A stretch of DNA of 64,000 bases from Alteribacter populi (GTDB taxonomy: Bacteria > Bacillota > Bacilli > Bacillales > Salisediminibacteriaceae): positions 2,192,368 through 2,256,367 of the forward strand of contig NZ_KZ293963.1 in the NCBI RefSeq assembly GCF_002352765.1. The letters run 5' to 3'. Made by a program: the position numbers and the translations under genes. Under the pieces are notes generated by a model. That model was given only the letters and a program-made list of their open reading frames with translations, ran no database searches and was not told where the DNA came from. This document shows, one piece after another, positions 1-7,577 of this stretch. Positions within the stretch are counted from its first letter, which is position 1. Each line of letters opens with the position of its first letter.

Positions 1-281
1 ATGACCAATGCTTGAAGAAGATTTGTCACGAACATGATCAAGGACTTGCGAATCTTATCGGCTAGTATCCCTCCGTAAACCATCATAACAACCCGTGGGA
101 TCGACATAGACATAAGTACGATCCCTAAGACTGCTGGCTCGTTCAAAGCATCCACGATAAACCAGGAAACGGACAAAAAAAACATCGAGAATCCGAGCAT
201 TACACATAATCCTGCTAACCAAACGAGAACAAACGAACGATTTTTTAATAATGACTTTTCTAAAAGATGACGATTGACCAT
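1..281 (-). CDS. MFS transporter, N-terminal part (runs off window)
   Basis: This frame opens with ATG at 281, preceded by AAGGAGAAT, and stays open to the window edge, giving about 93 residues. It shows two hydrophobic stretches (residues about 17-40 and 45-70) followed by the MFS loop motif A-like string GGILADKIRK. This is the usual layout of the first two to three helices of a major facilitator superfamily drug or metabolite exporter. It lies 48 bp downstream of the MocR-type regulator on the same strand with no visible terminator between them, so co-transcription is likely. The substrate cannot be inferred. A different overlapping frame (start at 288) is longer on paper but has no protein-like character. 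Confidence 0.75.
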   Translation of the reverse strand, partial: MVNRHLLEKSLLKNRSFVLVWLAGLCVMLGFSMFFLSVSWFIVDALNEPAVLGIVLMSMSIPRVVMMVYGGILADKIRKSLIMFVTNLLQALV

Positions 282-329
282 AACTCATTCTCCTTAATAT
301 TACGTACCCTCTTGTGAACTTGTTTCAAA

Positions 330-1751
330 TTACGTTCGATGCTCTGCTTTAAATATTTGTCCTAGTCTATAAATGCCCTGTTTAATATCATTTAACGAGG
401 CAAATGCATATGACAACCGGAGATATTGATCCGGCTGCTTTGCATAAATACTTCCTGGATTAAGAAGAACACCTTCAGATAAAGCTTTTTCGAATAAATT
501 CCTTATATGAAACTGAGGCTGAATCTTTACCCATATAAAAAAGCCCCCACCTGGCTCCTCCCAAGTAGCAAACCTTGCTAAATTCTCTTCTAAAGCCTTC
601 ACAGCAATTTCTCTACGAACCTTAAGCTGTTCTCTGACAACTTTTAGGTGATCATCGTATAAACCGCTAGACAGCCATTCCGATGCTACCCGCTGAGATA
701 AAGAACTTGAGCCATAATCGGACTGCATTTTCAAATCAGATAGTCTTTCAATGACAGATTCAGGTCCGACAATCCAACCAATCCTTAATCCTGGGCTTAA
801 AGATTTGGATAAACTGCCAAGGTACAGTACATTTCCATACTTATCATTTACTTTTACAGGAACTGGCGGCGCGTTGTCAATCCATAAATCTCCATAGACA
901 TCGTCTTCAATGATCGGAATTTGTTCTTTTTCACAAACGGTAATGAGTTCTTGACGTCTTCTGTCCGGCATCAAGATACCAGTGGGGTTATGAAAAGTTG
1001 GATTGACATACAAAATAGCGTTCTCTTGTTGTTTTTTTATTATAGGTATGGTGCTGGGAATAAGTCCATCATCGTCCATCGGTAAGCCATGAAGTTTCAT
1101 TTCAGCCGACTGAAACACTGATAGTGAATAAAGATAAGAAGGCTTTTCCAAAAAAATCGTCGATCCCCTTCTTAAAAGACCGATCGATATGAGTTGTAAT
1201 GCCTGTAATGCCCCAGATACTATTAAAATCGATGATGGAGACGTGTAGATCCCCTTATTTTTCAAATGGTGACTAATGGCTTGACGTAATTCTAAATTCC
1301 CTCTTGGCTCTTCATATCCAATCGGTGAAAGGGTATCGGCAACTTTCACCATGACTTGTTTCATTTTCTCTAATGGAAACGTTTCTGGAGCCAGTTCACT
1401 TTTACCCAGTTGAATAAATTTTTTATTTGCTTCAGTCTCATTTATTTCTTTTACAGTTTTAACACTTGCTTTATGAATTCCAAATGTAACATTTTCATTC
1501 CAGTTTACGGGCTTATTTTTATGCATCAGCGTCCAAGTATTATTTACGACAACCGTTCCCTTCCCCATTTTCCCCTCGATCAGTCCATCTGCCGTTAATT
1601 CTTCTAAAGCAGTAATAACAGTACTTCGGTTCACTGCAAACAACTTTGCTAAGTCACGCTGACTTGGAATCTTACTTCCTATCGACCATTCACCTCTTGC
1701 AATTTTCTCCCTTATGTAGTCAATAATGTCGTTATATTTCGTTTTTCTCAT
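330..1751 (-). CDS. MocR/PdxR-type regulator: GntR HTH fused to aminotransferase fold
   Basis: The 473-residue protein has an N-terminal winged HTH of the GntR family (about residues 1-75, with SQRDLAKLFAVNRSTV). A fold-type I aminotransferase domain follows, with the NPTFHNPTG motif at 250-258 and the PLP lysine Lys316 in LGSLSKSLSPGLRIGW. MocR proteins are usually transcription factors that sense PLP-linked amino compounds rather than enzymes. The ATG start has GAAGGAG upstream. The gene is divergent from an EamA exporter, the classic MocR-target arrangement, and the spacer carries repeated GGTTGGTT motifs that could be operators. An MFS gene follows on the same strand. The ligand is unknown; a residual aminotransferase activity cannot be excluded. 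Confidence 0.9.
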   Translation of the reverse strand: MRKTKYNDIIDYIREKIARGEWSIGSKIPSQRDLAKLFAVNRSTVITALEELTADGLIEGKMGKGTVVVNNTWTLMHKNKPVNWNENVTFGIHKASVKTVKEINETEANKKFIQLGKSELAPETFPLEKMKQVMVKVADTLSPIGYEEPRGNLELRQAISHHLKNKGIYTSPSSILIVSGALQALQLISIGLLRRGSTIFLEKPSYLYSLSVFQSAEMKLHGLPMDDDGLIPSTIPIIKKQQENAILYVNPTFHNPTGILMPDRRRQELITVCEKEQIPIIEDDVYGDLWIDNAPPVPVKVNDKYGNVLYLGSLSKSLSPGLRIGWIVGPESVIERLSDLKMQSDYGSSSLSQRVASEWLSSGLYDDHLKVVREQLKVRREIAVKALEENLARFATWEEPGGGFFIWVKIQPQFHIRNLFEKALSEGVLLNPGSIYAKQPDQYLRLSYAFASLNDIKQGIYRLGQIFKAEHRT

Positions 1752-1769
1752 TTATGACGTTTCTCCTTC

Positions 1770-1893
1770 AACCAACCCACCGCTCCAAAAAATAAACTGG
1801 TTGGTTTTAATTTTTCTAACTGGTTGCAGACAGTGTATCAGTTAATGGATATCATTGGAATTAGTAACGATCAAAAACATATTTGGTTGGTTT
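1770..1893. promoter_or_regulatory. Divergent control region with three GGTTGGTT repeats
   Basis: The spacer between the MocR-type gene and the EamA gene carries GGTTGGTTT at 1799-1807 and 1885-1893 as direct repeats, and the inverse AACCAACC at 1770-1777. A partial GGTTG lies at 1822-1826. MocR regulators are known to bind direct repeats in such divergent spacers, so these are candidate operators. The last copy lies just before the EamA ribosome site. Function is inferred only from position and repetition. Confidence 0.5.
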
Positions 1894-1915
1894 CGATTAG
1901 GAGGGAGTAAATGTC

Positions 1916-2854
1916 ATGGACACGAGCCTAAAATTAAGGATACTATCTGCACATGTCTTAATCATCACACTTTGGGCATCTGCCTATTCAGGAATTAGAG
2001 TAGGACTTGGTGCCTATTCTCCAGAACATCTCTCTCTTCTGAGATTACTCGTAGGTTCCATAGCGCTGTTGATTTTTGCGGTCATTATTAAAATGCGGTT
2101 GCCGGAAATAAAGGATATTCCAATGATCTTTATTTTAGGCGGTTTAGGCTTTGCCGTTTATCAAACTGCATTAAATTACGGTGGGCAAACGGTAAGCGCT
2201 GGAGCTATAAGTCTCATTGTTTCAACAATACCCATTTTCTCTGCTATATTAGCCTTTATTTTTTATAAAGAAGGGTTTGGTATCCGAGGATGGATTGGTA
2301 CGATGATTGCGTTTTTCGGAGTCATCTTTGTGTCAATTGGACCAGGGGATACGATGCCGATTAATTTCGGAGTGTTTTTTATCTTAGTAGCCTCTTTAGC
2401 TACCAGCATATTTTTTGTTTTTCAAAAAAAATATTTAAAAAAATATGGTTTCATTCCTTTTACAACGTACACGATTTTTGCTGGTACGCTCATTATGTTC
2501 TTCCAATTTCCCGGACTCGGTGAAGAAATTGTCACTGCACCAATGAATGCGACATTAAGTGTCATTTATTTAGGGTTATTTCCAACGGTTTTGCCATATT
2601 TCGCTTTAGCTTATATTACATCTCACACAGGAGCATCGGCTGCTACAAGCTCCCTTTATTTAACGCCTGTTTTATCATTTTTAATCGCCTGGGTCTGGTT
2701 AGGCGAAGTCCCCACACTTTTTGCCGTCTTGGGCGGAGTTATCACATTAATAGGCGTACTGGTCGTTAATCTTAAAATCGGAAAAAAAGAACAACAACCG
2801 CAGCCTGCAAAAATCACACAGGAAGACCGCGAGTACCAACAGGTGAATGGGTAG
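1916..2854 (+). CDS. EamA (DMT superfamily) membrane exporter
   Basis: The 312-residue protein has about ten hydrophobic segments arranged as two repeated EamA halves, which is the normal size and topology of drug/metabolite transporters. The first half opens with ITLWASAYSGIRVGLG, typical of EamA domain 1; the second includes SLYLTPVLSFLIAWVWLGE, the usual EamA domain 2 signature. A hydrophilic tail of about 30 residues follows. The ATG at 1916 has AGGAGGGAG upstream. It is transcribed divergently from the MocR-type regulator, which most likely controls it. The family exports amino acids, nucleosides and other metabolites; the exact substrate is not visible. Confidence 0.9.
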   Translation: MDTSLKLRILSAHVLIITLWASAYSGIRVGLGAYSPEHLSLLRLLVGSIALLIFAVIIKMRLPEIKDIPMIFILGGLGFAVYQTALNYGGQTVSAGAISLIVSTIPIFSAILAFIFYKEGFGIRGWIGTMIAFFGVIFVSIGPGDTMPINFGVFFILVASLATSIFFVFQKKYLKKYGFIPFTTYTIFAGTLIMFFQFPGLGEEIVTAPMNATLSVIYLGLFPTVLPYFALAYITSHTGASAATSSLYLTPVLSFLIAWVWLGEVPTLFAVLGGVITLIGVLVVNLKIGKKEQQPQPAKITQEDREYQQVNG

Positions 2855-2879
2855 CAGGCGAAACAGATTCGTATAAGAA

Positions 2880-2897
2880 AAACCGCATAGCGGTCAT
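2880..2897 (+). terminator. Possible weak terminator after EamA gene
   Basis: A short hairpin ACCGC/GCGGT with an ATA-type loop lies 25 bp after the EamA stop and is followed by CATTTATT. The stem is only five base pairs and the T-run is poor, so this is a weak call. Confidence 0.3.
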
Positions 2898-2948
2898 TTA
2901 TTAAAACAGCGTTAGACATCGAAACGTAGATTTTTATTCGCGCAACTC

Positions 2949-2989
2949 TAAAAAGAAAGGTGACACCAAAGGTTATTGTGGTGTCACCC
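2949..2989 (-). terminator. Intrinsic terminator of the Gln-rich gene
   Basis: On the minus strand, immediately after the stop codon of the Gln-rich ORF, GGTGACACC (2980-2988) pairs perfectly with GGTGTCACC (2959-2967) and is followed by TTTCTTTTT. This is a convincing rho-independent terminator and supports the Gln-rich ORF being a real transcription unit. Confidence 0.85.
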
Positions 2990-2998
2990 AATTTGCTA

Positions 2999-3286
2999 TT
3001 ATTGTTGTTGGTTTTGAGATTGCTGAGCTTGTTGTAATTGTTGCTGAGCTTGCTGTAATTCCTGTTGTGCTTGTTGGAATTGCTGTTGCTGTGCCGGTTG
3101 TGCACCTGCTTGAGCTTGCTGTAATTGTTGGGTTGCTTGTTGTAGCTGCTGCTGCGCTTGTTGAAGTGCTTGTGGATTTGCTTGTTGTGTTGCCTGTTGA
3201 ACTTGCTGAGCTGCTTGCTGTGCAGCTTGTTGTGCTTGCTGAGCTTGCTGTTGTGCTTGTTGTTGCTGTTGTTGGTTCTGTGGCAT
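2999..3286 (-). CDS. Small Gln/Ala-rich protein with heptad repeats, function unknown
   Basis: The 95-residue product is extreme in composition: by hand count about 57 glutamines, with most of the rest alanine. Hydrophobic residues fall every seventh position in stretches such as LQQAQQQLQQATQQL and FQQAQQELQQAQQQL, which predicts a coiled coil. It has no signal peptide or membrane segment. AGGAGGG sits at good distance before the ATG and a strong terminator follows, so the gene looks real rather than a low-complexity artefact. Upstream, CATGATA (3326-3332 on the minus strand) with TGCGTA 19 bp further up vaguely resembles a forespore sigma-G promoter. A Gln-rich spore protein is therefore one possibility, but the gamma-type SASP repeat motifs are absent. 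Confidence 0.7.
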   Translation of the reverse strand: MPQNQQQQQQAQQQAQQAQQAAQQAAQQVQQATQQANPQALQQAQQQLQQATQQLQQAQAGAQPAQQQQFQQAQQELQQAQQQLQQAQQSQNQQQ

Positions 3287-3589
3287 AAAAAAGCCCTCCT
3301 AAAGTTGGATTTTTATTACACCACTTATCATGCCTTTTTCCGAAAAAGAAATACGCATTATTTTATTTTATAAAGTTAAACGGCCATGCTCCCCTTCATT
3401 TTGTGCACCTTCTCTATATTTGAACAGCAGGTTGAAGAATTAGACATCGAAACTTAATAAATGATCTGTCCTTCTCAAAAGAAAATGAACCTCTACGTTC
3501 CTGAAGTTAAAGGTGATACAGTAAGCGTCGAACATTTTAGCAGAAGCTAGAACCGACTGTATTCCCTCCTAAAATATAGCTCTGTTATG

Positions 3590-4216
3590 TCAGTTGATAC
3601 CACCGTATAATCCGCTTGTATAAAGATTTGTTAAATTATCAATGATTTCATCCATTAAAAAATGATTTTCTCCCTTTACACAATCCCACATAAACATTTC
3701 ATTCGCATAAAACCACCCTCGCGCAACAAGGCTTGGGCTAAAAGAGGGCTTTGCTAGACCATTTGCCTGGGAATAACGAATATCAACAGAAATTCGCTCA
3801 ATAAAGCGTTCTCGAATGCTATTCCACCTTTGTTCAACAATAGGAGAAATCCCAACGGCTTCTTTAACGACCCTCATCATTGCGCCTTCTTCGATTGCCA
3901 AATTGAGAAAAGAACGTACTTGCTCATTAATCATTTGACGTGCTTCCCTTTCTGTTTTTGGTTCAAACTGACGCTCTGCTACTTCATAAAACTGCCCCAT
4001 TAATTCTTCCATTAAGATGATAAAAAGATCATCCTTGTTTTTGAAATAGACATAAGCAGTACCGTATCCAGTATTTGCTTTTTTGATTATCTGTGAGATT
4101 GTTGCTTTTTGGAATCCGTTTTCTAAAAATATATCTCGTCCCGCATTTAAAAGCTTCTTCCTCGTTTGAATAGCTTGACGTTCCCTTGATGATAAGTTTT
4201 CATTTTCGTTCGCCAT
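3590..4216 (-). CDS. TetR/AcrR family regulator, probable regulator of the kyn operon
   Basis: The 208-residue protein has an N-terminal TetR HTH (about residues 37-61, KATISQIIKKANTGYGTAYVYFKNKDDLF in two pieces). A variable, mostly helical C-terminal ligand-binding domain follows, as is usual for the family. It is divergent from kynU, and the spacer contains a perfect 17-bp palindrome overlapping a sigma-A promoter. Repression of the tryptophan-to-anthranilate operon, possibly relieved by kynurenine or a related metabolite, is therefore a reasonable inference. The ATG at 4216 has only a moderate ribosome site (GTGGTG). Nothing ties the ligand down. Confidence 0.85.
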   Translation of the reverse strand: MANENENLSSRERQAIQTRKKLLNAGRDIFLENGFQKATISQIIKKANTGYGTAYVYFKNKDDLFIILMEELMGQFYEVAERQFEPKTEREARQMINEQVRSFLNLAIEEGAMMRVVKEAVGISPIVEQRWNSIRERFIERISVDIRYSQANGLAKPSFSPSLVARGWFYANEMFMWDCVKGENHFLMDEIIDNLTNLYTSGLYGGIN

Positions 4217-4332
4217 GTGTTCACCACTTTCGGTTTCTGTTCATCTCAACATTATAAGTATATCCATTTTACAAGCAGGTTTTTTTTATTGCAATTACGT
4301 ACCTTTTCACGTTATACAAGGCACCCCCAATA

Positions 4333-4377
4333 ATTGACACGGCGTCATTGACATGATGTCAATACTCATTATACAAT
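4333..4377 (+). promoter_or_regulatory. kyn promoter with palindromic operator
   Basis: ATTGACATGATGTCAAT (4347-4363) is a perfect 17-bp palindrome. Its TTGACA (4348-4353) can serve as a -35, with TACAAT at 4372-4377 as the -10 (18-bp spacer). A second, imperfect TGAC/GTCA inverted repeat lies just upstream at 4335-4347. A dyad overlapping the -35 in the spacer between a TetR gene and its divergent operon is the standard repressor-operator arrangement. Confidence 0.65.
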
Positions 4378-4425
4378 TCAACTATAAATAAATCACTACT
4401 TTAATTATTGGGAGGTCTCGCGAAT

Positions 4426-5712
4426 ATGCCTGCTTCTAAAAATACTTACAGCCAAGAACACGCGATTCATTTAGATAAACAAGATGAACTTGCGTCGTAC
4501 CGCAAAGAATTTTACATTAAAGAAGATAGTATTTACCTTGATGGGAACTCACTCGGACTTCTTTCAAAGCGAGCAGAAGAAACACTCTTAAGCCTGCTTG
4601 ATTCTTGGAAAAATTACGGAATTGATGGTTGGACAGAGGGAGAACACCCATGGTTTTATTTATCCGAATCATTAGGTGAAAAAATGGCTCCACTTGTAGG
4701 AGGACTTCCTGAAGAAGTTATTGTAACCGGTTCAACAACAGTGAACCTTCATCAATTAGTCGCTTCCTTTTATAAACCTGACGATAAAAAGACGAAAATA
4801 GTAGCAGATGAGCTAAATTTTCCGACAGATATTTACGCTCTGCAAAGTCAGCTCAAGCTAAAAGGCTACGATCCAGACAAGCACTTAATCGAAGTAAGTA
4901 GCGCTGACGGACACACGTTAAACGAAGACGATATCATTAAAGAAATGAAAGACGATGTCGCATTAATTGTTTTACCAAGTGTATTATATCGAAGTGGGCA
5001 AATTTTAAATATCGAGCGTTTAACAGCAGAAGCGCATAAACGAAATATTCTTATCGGATTTGACCTTTGTCACTCAATCGGCTCTATCCCTCACCAACTC
5101 AGTGAATGGGGAGTTGACTTTGCTTTCTGGTGCAATTACAAGCATTTAAATGGGGGACCAGGTGGCGTTGGCGGATTGTATGTCAACAAGAAACACTTTG
5201 GTAGACACCCAGGTCTTGCAGGGTGGTTCAGCTCGCAAAAAGACAAACAATTTGACATGGATCATGAGTTAACACCGGCAGAACACGTTGGTGTTTATCA
5301 AATGGGAACGCCCCATGTCTTCAGTATAGCTCCATTAATCGGATCAATGTCTATTTTCAATGATGCAGGAATCACAAATATCAGAAAGAAATCACTACAG
5401 CTGACTCGTTATATGATGGATCTCATTAGTCATGAATTAGCTGAACATGGGTTTACGATCCGTAACCCAAAAGAAGATCATAAGCGTGGGGGCCATATTT
5501 ATATTGAACACCCAGAGGCTGCAAGAATATGTAAAGCACTCAAAGCAAAGAACATTACTCCTGATTTTCGTTCACCAAACGGGATTCGCTTAGCACCCGT
5601 TGCCTTATACAACACATTTGAAGATGTATGGAAAAGTGTTCAAGTATTGAAAACGATCATGGAGGAAGAATTATATAAGCAATTTAAAAACGAACGAGGA
5701 GTAGTGGCGTAA
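4426..5712 (+). CDS. kynU: Kynureninase
   Basis: This PLP enzyme cleaves kynurenine to anthranilate and alanine. The 428-residue product shows the family hallmarks YLDGNSLGLLS near residues 37-47 and the lysine loop WCNYKHLNGGPGG with Lys239. The start is ATG 4426, preceded by GGGAGG; an upstream in-frame TTG at 4408 would include the ribosome site itself and is rejected. It is the first gene of kynU-kynB-kynA, and kynB starts 2 bp after its stop. Together the three enzymes convert tryptophan to anthranilate. This order puts the last enzyme of the pathway first. Identification is secure from motifs and context. Confidence 0.96.
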   Translation: MPASKNTYSQEHAIHLDKQDELASYRKEFYIKEDSIYLDGNSLGLLSKRAEETLLSLLDSWKNYGIDGWTEGEHPWFYLSESLGEKMAPLVGGLPEEVIVTGSTTVNLHQLVASFYKPDDKKTKIVADELNFPTDIYALQSQLKLKGYDPDKHLIEVSSADGHTLNEDDIIKEMKDDVALIVLPSVLYRSGQILNIERLTAEAHKRNILIGFDLCHSIGSIPHQLSEWGVDFAFWCNYKHLNGGPGGVGGLYVNKKHFGRHPGLAGWFSSQKDKQFDMDHELTPAEHVGVYQMGTPHVFSIAPLIGSMSIFNDAGITNIRKKSLQLTRYMMDLISHELAEHGFTIRNPKEDHKRGGHIYIEHPEAARICKALKAKNITPDFRSPNGIRLAPVALYNTFEDVWKSVQVLKTIMEEELYKQFKNERGVVA

Positions 5713-5714
5713 CG

Positions 5715-6359
5715 ATGAACGAGAACGTTAAAGACAACAACCCATGGATTGATATTTCACAGCCATTGCACTCAAAGCTAGCCCATTGGCCGGAAGATAC
5801 ACCTTTTTCATATAAAGTCACGTATTCAAAGGAACAAACCGGTTCAGTTAATATTGGACAAATCACCACCAGTGTCCATTCTGGAACTCATGTCGATGCC
5901 CCATTTCATTTTATTAATGACGGCGCGAAAGTCTTAGATTTAGACATCAACTTGTATATCGGAGAGGCGCGAATAATCGATGTTTCCTCCTACAATGTTA
6001 TCGATAAAACCACGCTTCGTCATTTTAATCTAGAAGGGGTAATTCGACTTCTTATTAAAACATCGATTCCTAATCAACCGGAGATCTTTCCCGAGAGCAT
6101 TCCTTATGTGACAGCTGATGGTGCTAATTACTTAAAAGAAAAAGGGATCCGGTTACTCGGTGTCGATGTCCCATCTGTCGATCCTCTTGATAGTAAAGAG
6201 CTAGAAGGTCATCACGCCCTATTCAAAAACAATATTTACATTTTAGAAAACCTGATGCTAGATCATGTTGATGAAGGAAATTATGAACTAGTCGCACTTC
6301 CTTTACCATTAAAAGATGCTGATGGTAGCCCAGTCCGCGCCGTCATTAGACCTTTATAA
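5715..6359 (+). CDS. kynB: Kynurenine formamidase (arylformamidase)
   Basis: The enzyme hydrolyses N-formylkynurenine to kynurenine and formate. The 214-residue protein belongs to the metal-dependent cyclase family, recognised by the histidine motif SVHSGTHVDAPFHF (about residues 54-67) that binds the metal ions. WIDISQPLHSKLAHWPEDTPF at the N terminus is characteristic of KynB. The ATG lies 2 bp after the kynU stop and its ribosome site GAGGAG lies within kynU, so translation is probably coupled. Length agrees with the family. Confidence 0.95.
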   Translation: MNENVKDNNPWIDISQPLHSKLAHWPEDTPFSYKVTYSKEQTGSVNIGQITTSVHSGTHVDAPFHFINDGAKVLDLDINLYIGEARIIDVSSYNVIDKTTLRHFNLEGVIRLLIKTSIPNQPEIFPESIPYVTADGANYLKEKGIRLLGVDVPSVDPLDSKELEGHHALFKNNIYILENLMLDHVDEGNYELVALPLPLKDADGSPVRAVIRPL

Positions 6360-6383
6360 AAAGAAAATTCGACATAAATTTAA

Positions 6384-6435
6384 CGCTCTATCATCAGAGC
6401 GGAACCTAGACTTTTTGAAACTGCAATTTCAAAAA
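6384..6435 (+). other. Two hairpins in the kynB-kynA intercistronic gap
   Basis: The 98-bp gap holds CGCTCT/AGAGCG (6384-6389 with 6396-6401) and a perfect TTTTTGAAA/TTTCAAAAA stem (6412-6420 with 6427-6435), just before the kynA ribosome site AAGGAGG. Neither has a T-run long enough to call a terminator. They could be mRNA-processing or stability elements that set the relative level of kynA. The second resembles the TTTTTGAAC ends of dispersed elements elsewhere in this window. Confidence 0.4.
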
Positions 6436-6457
6436 ACTATTTTCAAGGAGGGGAAGC

Positions 6458-7312
6458 ATGACTAACAAACATGACCAACAACACAAAGCAACCGAATCTG
6501 AAAAAGGAATCCATACCGATTTTATGAACAACATGACCTACGGGGAGTATTTAAAGTTAGATGATATTCTTTCTAGTCAAAAACGGTTATCCGATCACCA
6601 TGATGAGATGCTTTTCATCATCATCCACCAAGTAAGCGAGCTTTGGATGAAATTGATCTTGCATGAAACGAATGCAGCCATTGAGTCGATTAAAGCTAAC
6701 GAGCTACAAACCTCATTCAAGCGTTTAGCTCGTGTTTCGAAAATTCAATCGCAAATTATTCAAGCATGGGATGTTCTCTCAACATTAACACCAGCCGAAT
6801 ACATGGAGTTCCGCGAATCTTTAGGTCAAGCATCAGGATTTCAATCTTATCAATATCGCTTAATTGAATTTGCTCTCGGCTACAAAACTAGTCATATATT
6901 GAAGATTTACGAGAAAGATCCAGAGCTTCACCGTATTCTTGAAGAGGCATATCATGCGCCAGGTTTATATGACGTAGCTATCCAAGCGCTTGCAAAAAAA
7001 GGGTTAGCAATTAATCCGGATACGGTAAATCGTGATTTCTCAAAGCCGTATAAAGAAGATCCTACTGTTCGAGAAGCTTGGTTAACGGTTTACCGAAATG
7101 TAGATCAATACTGGGATTTATACCAATTAGCTGAGAAGCTAGTAGACATTGAAGACTGGCTTCAACAATGGCGCTTCCGACACATGAAGACGGTAGAACG
7201 AATCATTGGCTTTAAAACGGGTACTGGTGGTTCATCTGGTGTCGATTATTTAAAGAAGGTATTAGACCACCGATTTTTCCCAGAATTATGGGATTTACGC
7301 ACTGAAATATAG
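6458..7312 (+). CDS. kynA: Tryptophan 2,3-dioxygenase
   Basis: This heme enzyme opens the indole ring of tryptophan to N-formylkynurenine, the first and committed step of the pathway. The 284-residue product has the family signatures MTYGEYLKLDDILSSQ near residues 25-40, HHDEMLFIIIHQVSELWMK near 47-65, and the C-terminal WRFRHMKTVERIIGFKTGTGGSSGV with the catalytic-pocket arginine and GTGGS loop. AAGGAGGGG precedes the ATG. It is the last gene of the kyn operon and is followed by a strong terminator. No 3-hydroxylase genes are adjacent, so anthranilate looks to be the end product. Confidence 0.97.
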   Translation: MTNKHDQQHKATESEKGIHTDFMNNMTYGEYLKLDDILSSQKRLSDHHDEMLFIIIHQVSELWMKLILHETNAAIESIKANELQTSFKRLARVSKIQSQIIQAWDVLSTLTPAEYMEFRESLGQASGFQSYQYRLIEFALGYKTSHILKIYEKDPELHRILEEAYHAPGLYDVAIQALAKKGLAINPDTVNRDFSKPYKEDPTVREAWLTVYRNVDQYWDLYQLAEKLVDIEDWLQQWRFRHMKTVERIIGFKTGTGGSSGVDYLKKVLDHRFFPELWDLRTEI

Positions 7313-7347
7313 CGTTCCTTTTTCCAATGAGAACTTAATCATGGCAG

Positions 7348-7380
7348 GCCCCTTCTACTTTTGGAGGGGCTCATTTTTTT
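7348..7380 (+). terminator. Intrinsic terminator of the kyn operon
   Basis: GCCCCTTC at 7348-7355 pairs, with one wobble, with GGAGGGGC at 7363-7370 across a short loop, and is followed by TCATTTTTTT. It lies 35 bp after the kynA stop. Confidence 0.85.
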
Positions 7381-7534
7381 CTAAAAAAATCCATTAAACC
7401 ACTCCTTAATGGAAAGGAAGAGTGATTGAAATACGTATAAATACTTTTTACGATGGTGACGTTTTTCCTCTTATTCTACAGGTAGAACAACTACCTAACA
7501 GCACAAGGCGTTATCCAACACATGTTCCTAAACG

Positions 7535-7572
7535 AAAATAAAAACCCCCATCATGAAGATGAAGGTTTTCCG
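7535..7572 (-). terminator. Probable terminator of the prp/valine operon
   Basis: On the minus strand just after the last operon gene, AAAACC (7564-7569) can pair with GGTTTT across an imperfect CATC/GATG stem, followed by a T-rich stretch TTTTTATTTTC. The hairpin is imperfect, but its position and T-run fit a terminator. Confidence 0.55.
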
Positions 7573-7577
7573 GAAAT

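Noticed and set aside
3067..3373. Leu/Val-rich plus-strand ORFs opposite the Gln-rich gene
   Set aside because: They are the complement of CAG/CAA codon runs; no ribosome site and no protein-like composition.
4408..4425. Upstream TTG start for kynureninase
   Set aside because: The TTG at 4408 overlaps the GGGAGG ribosome site; ATG 4426 has ideal spacing and gives the family N terminus.
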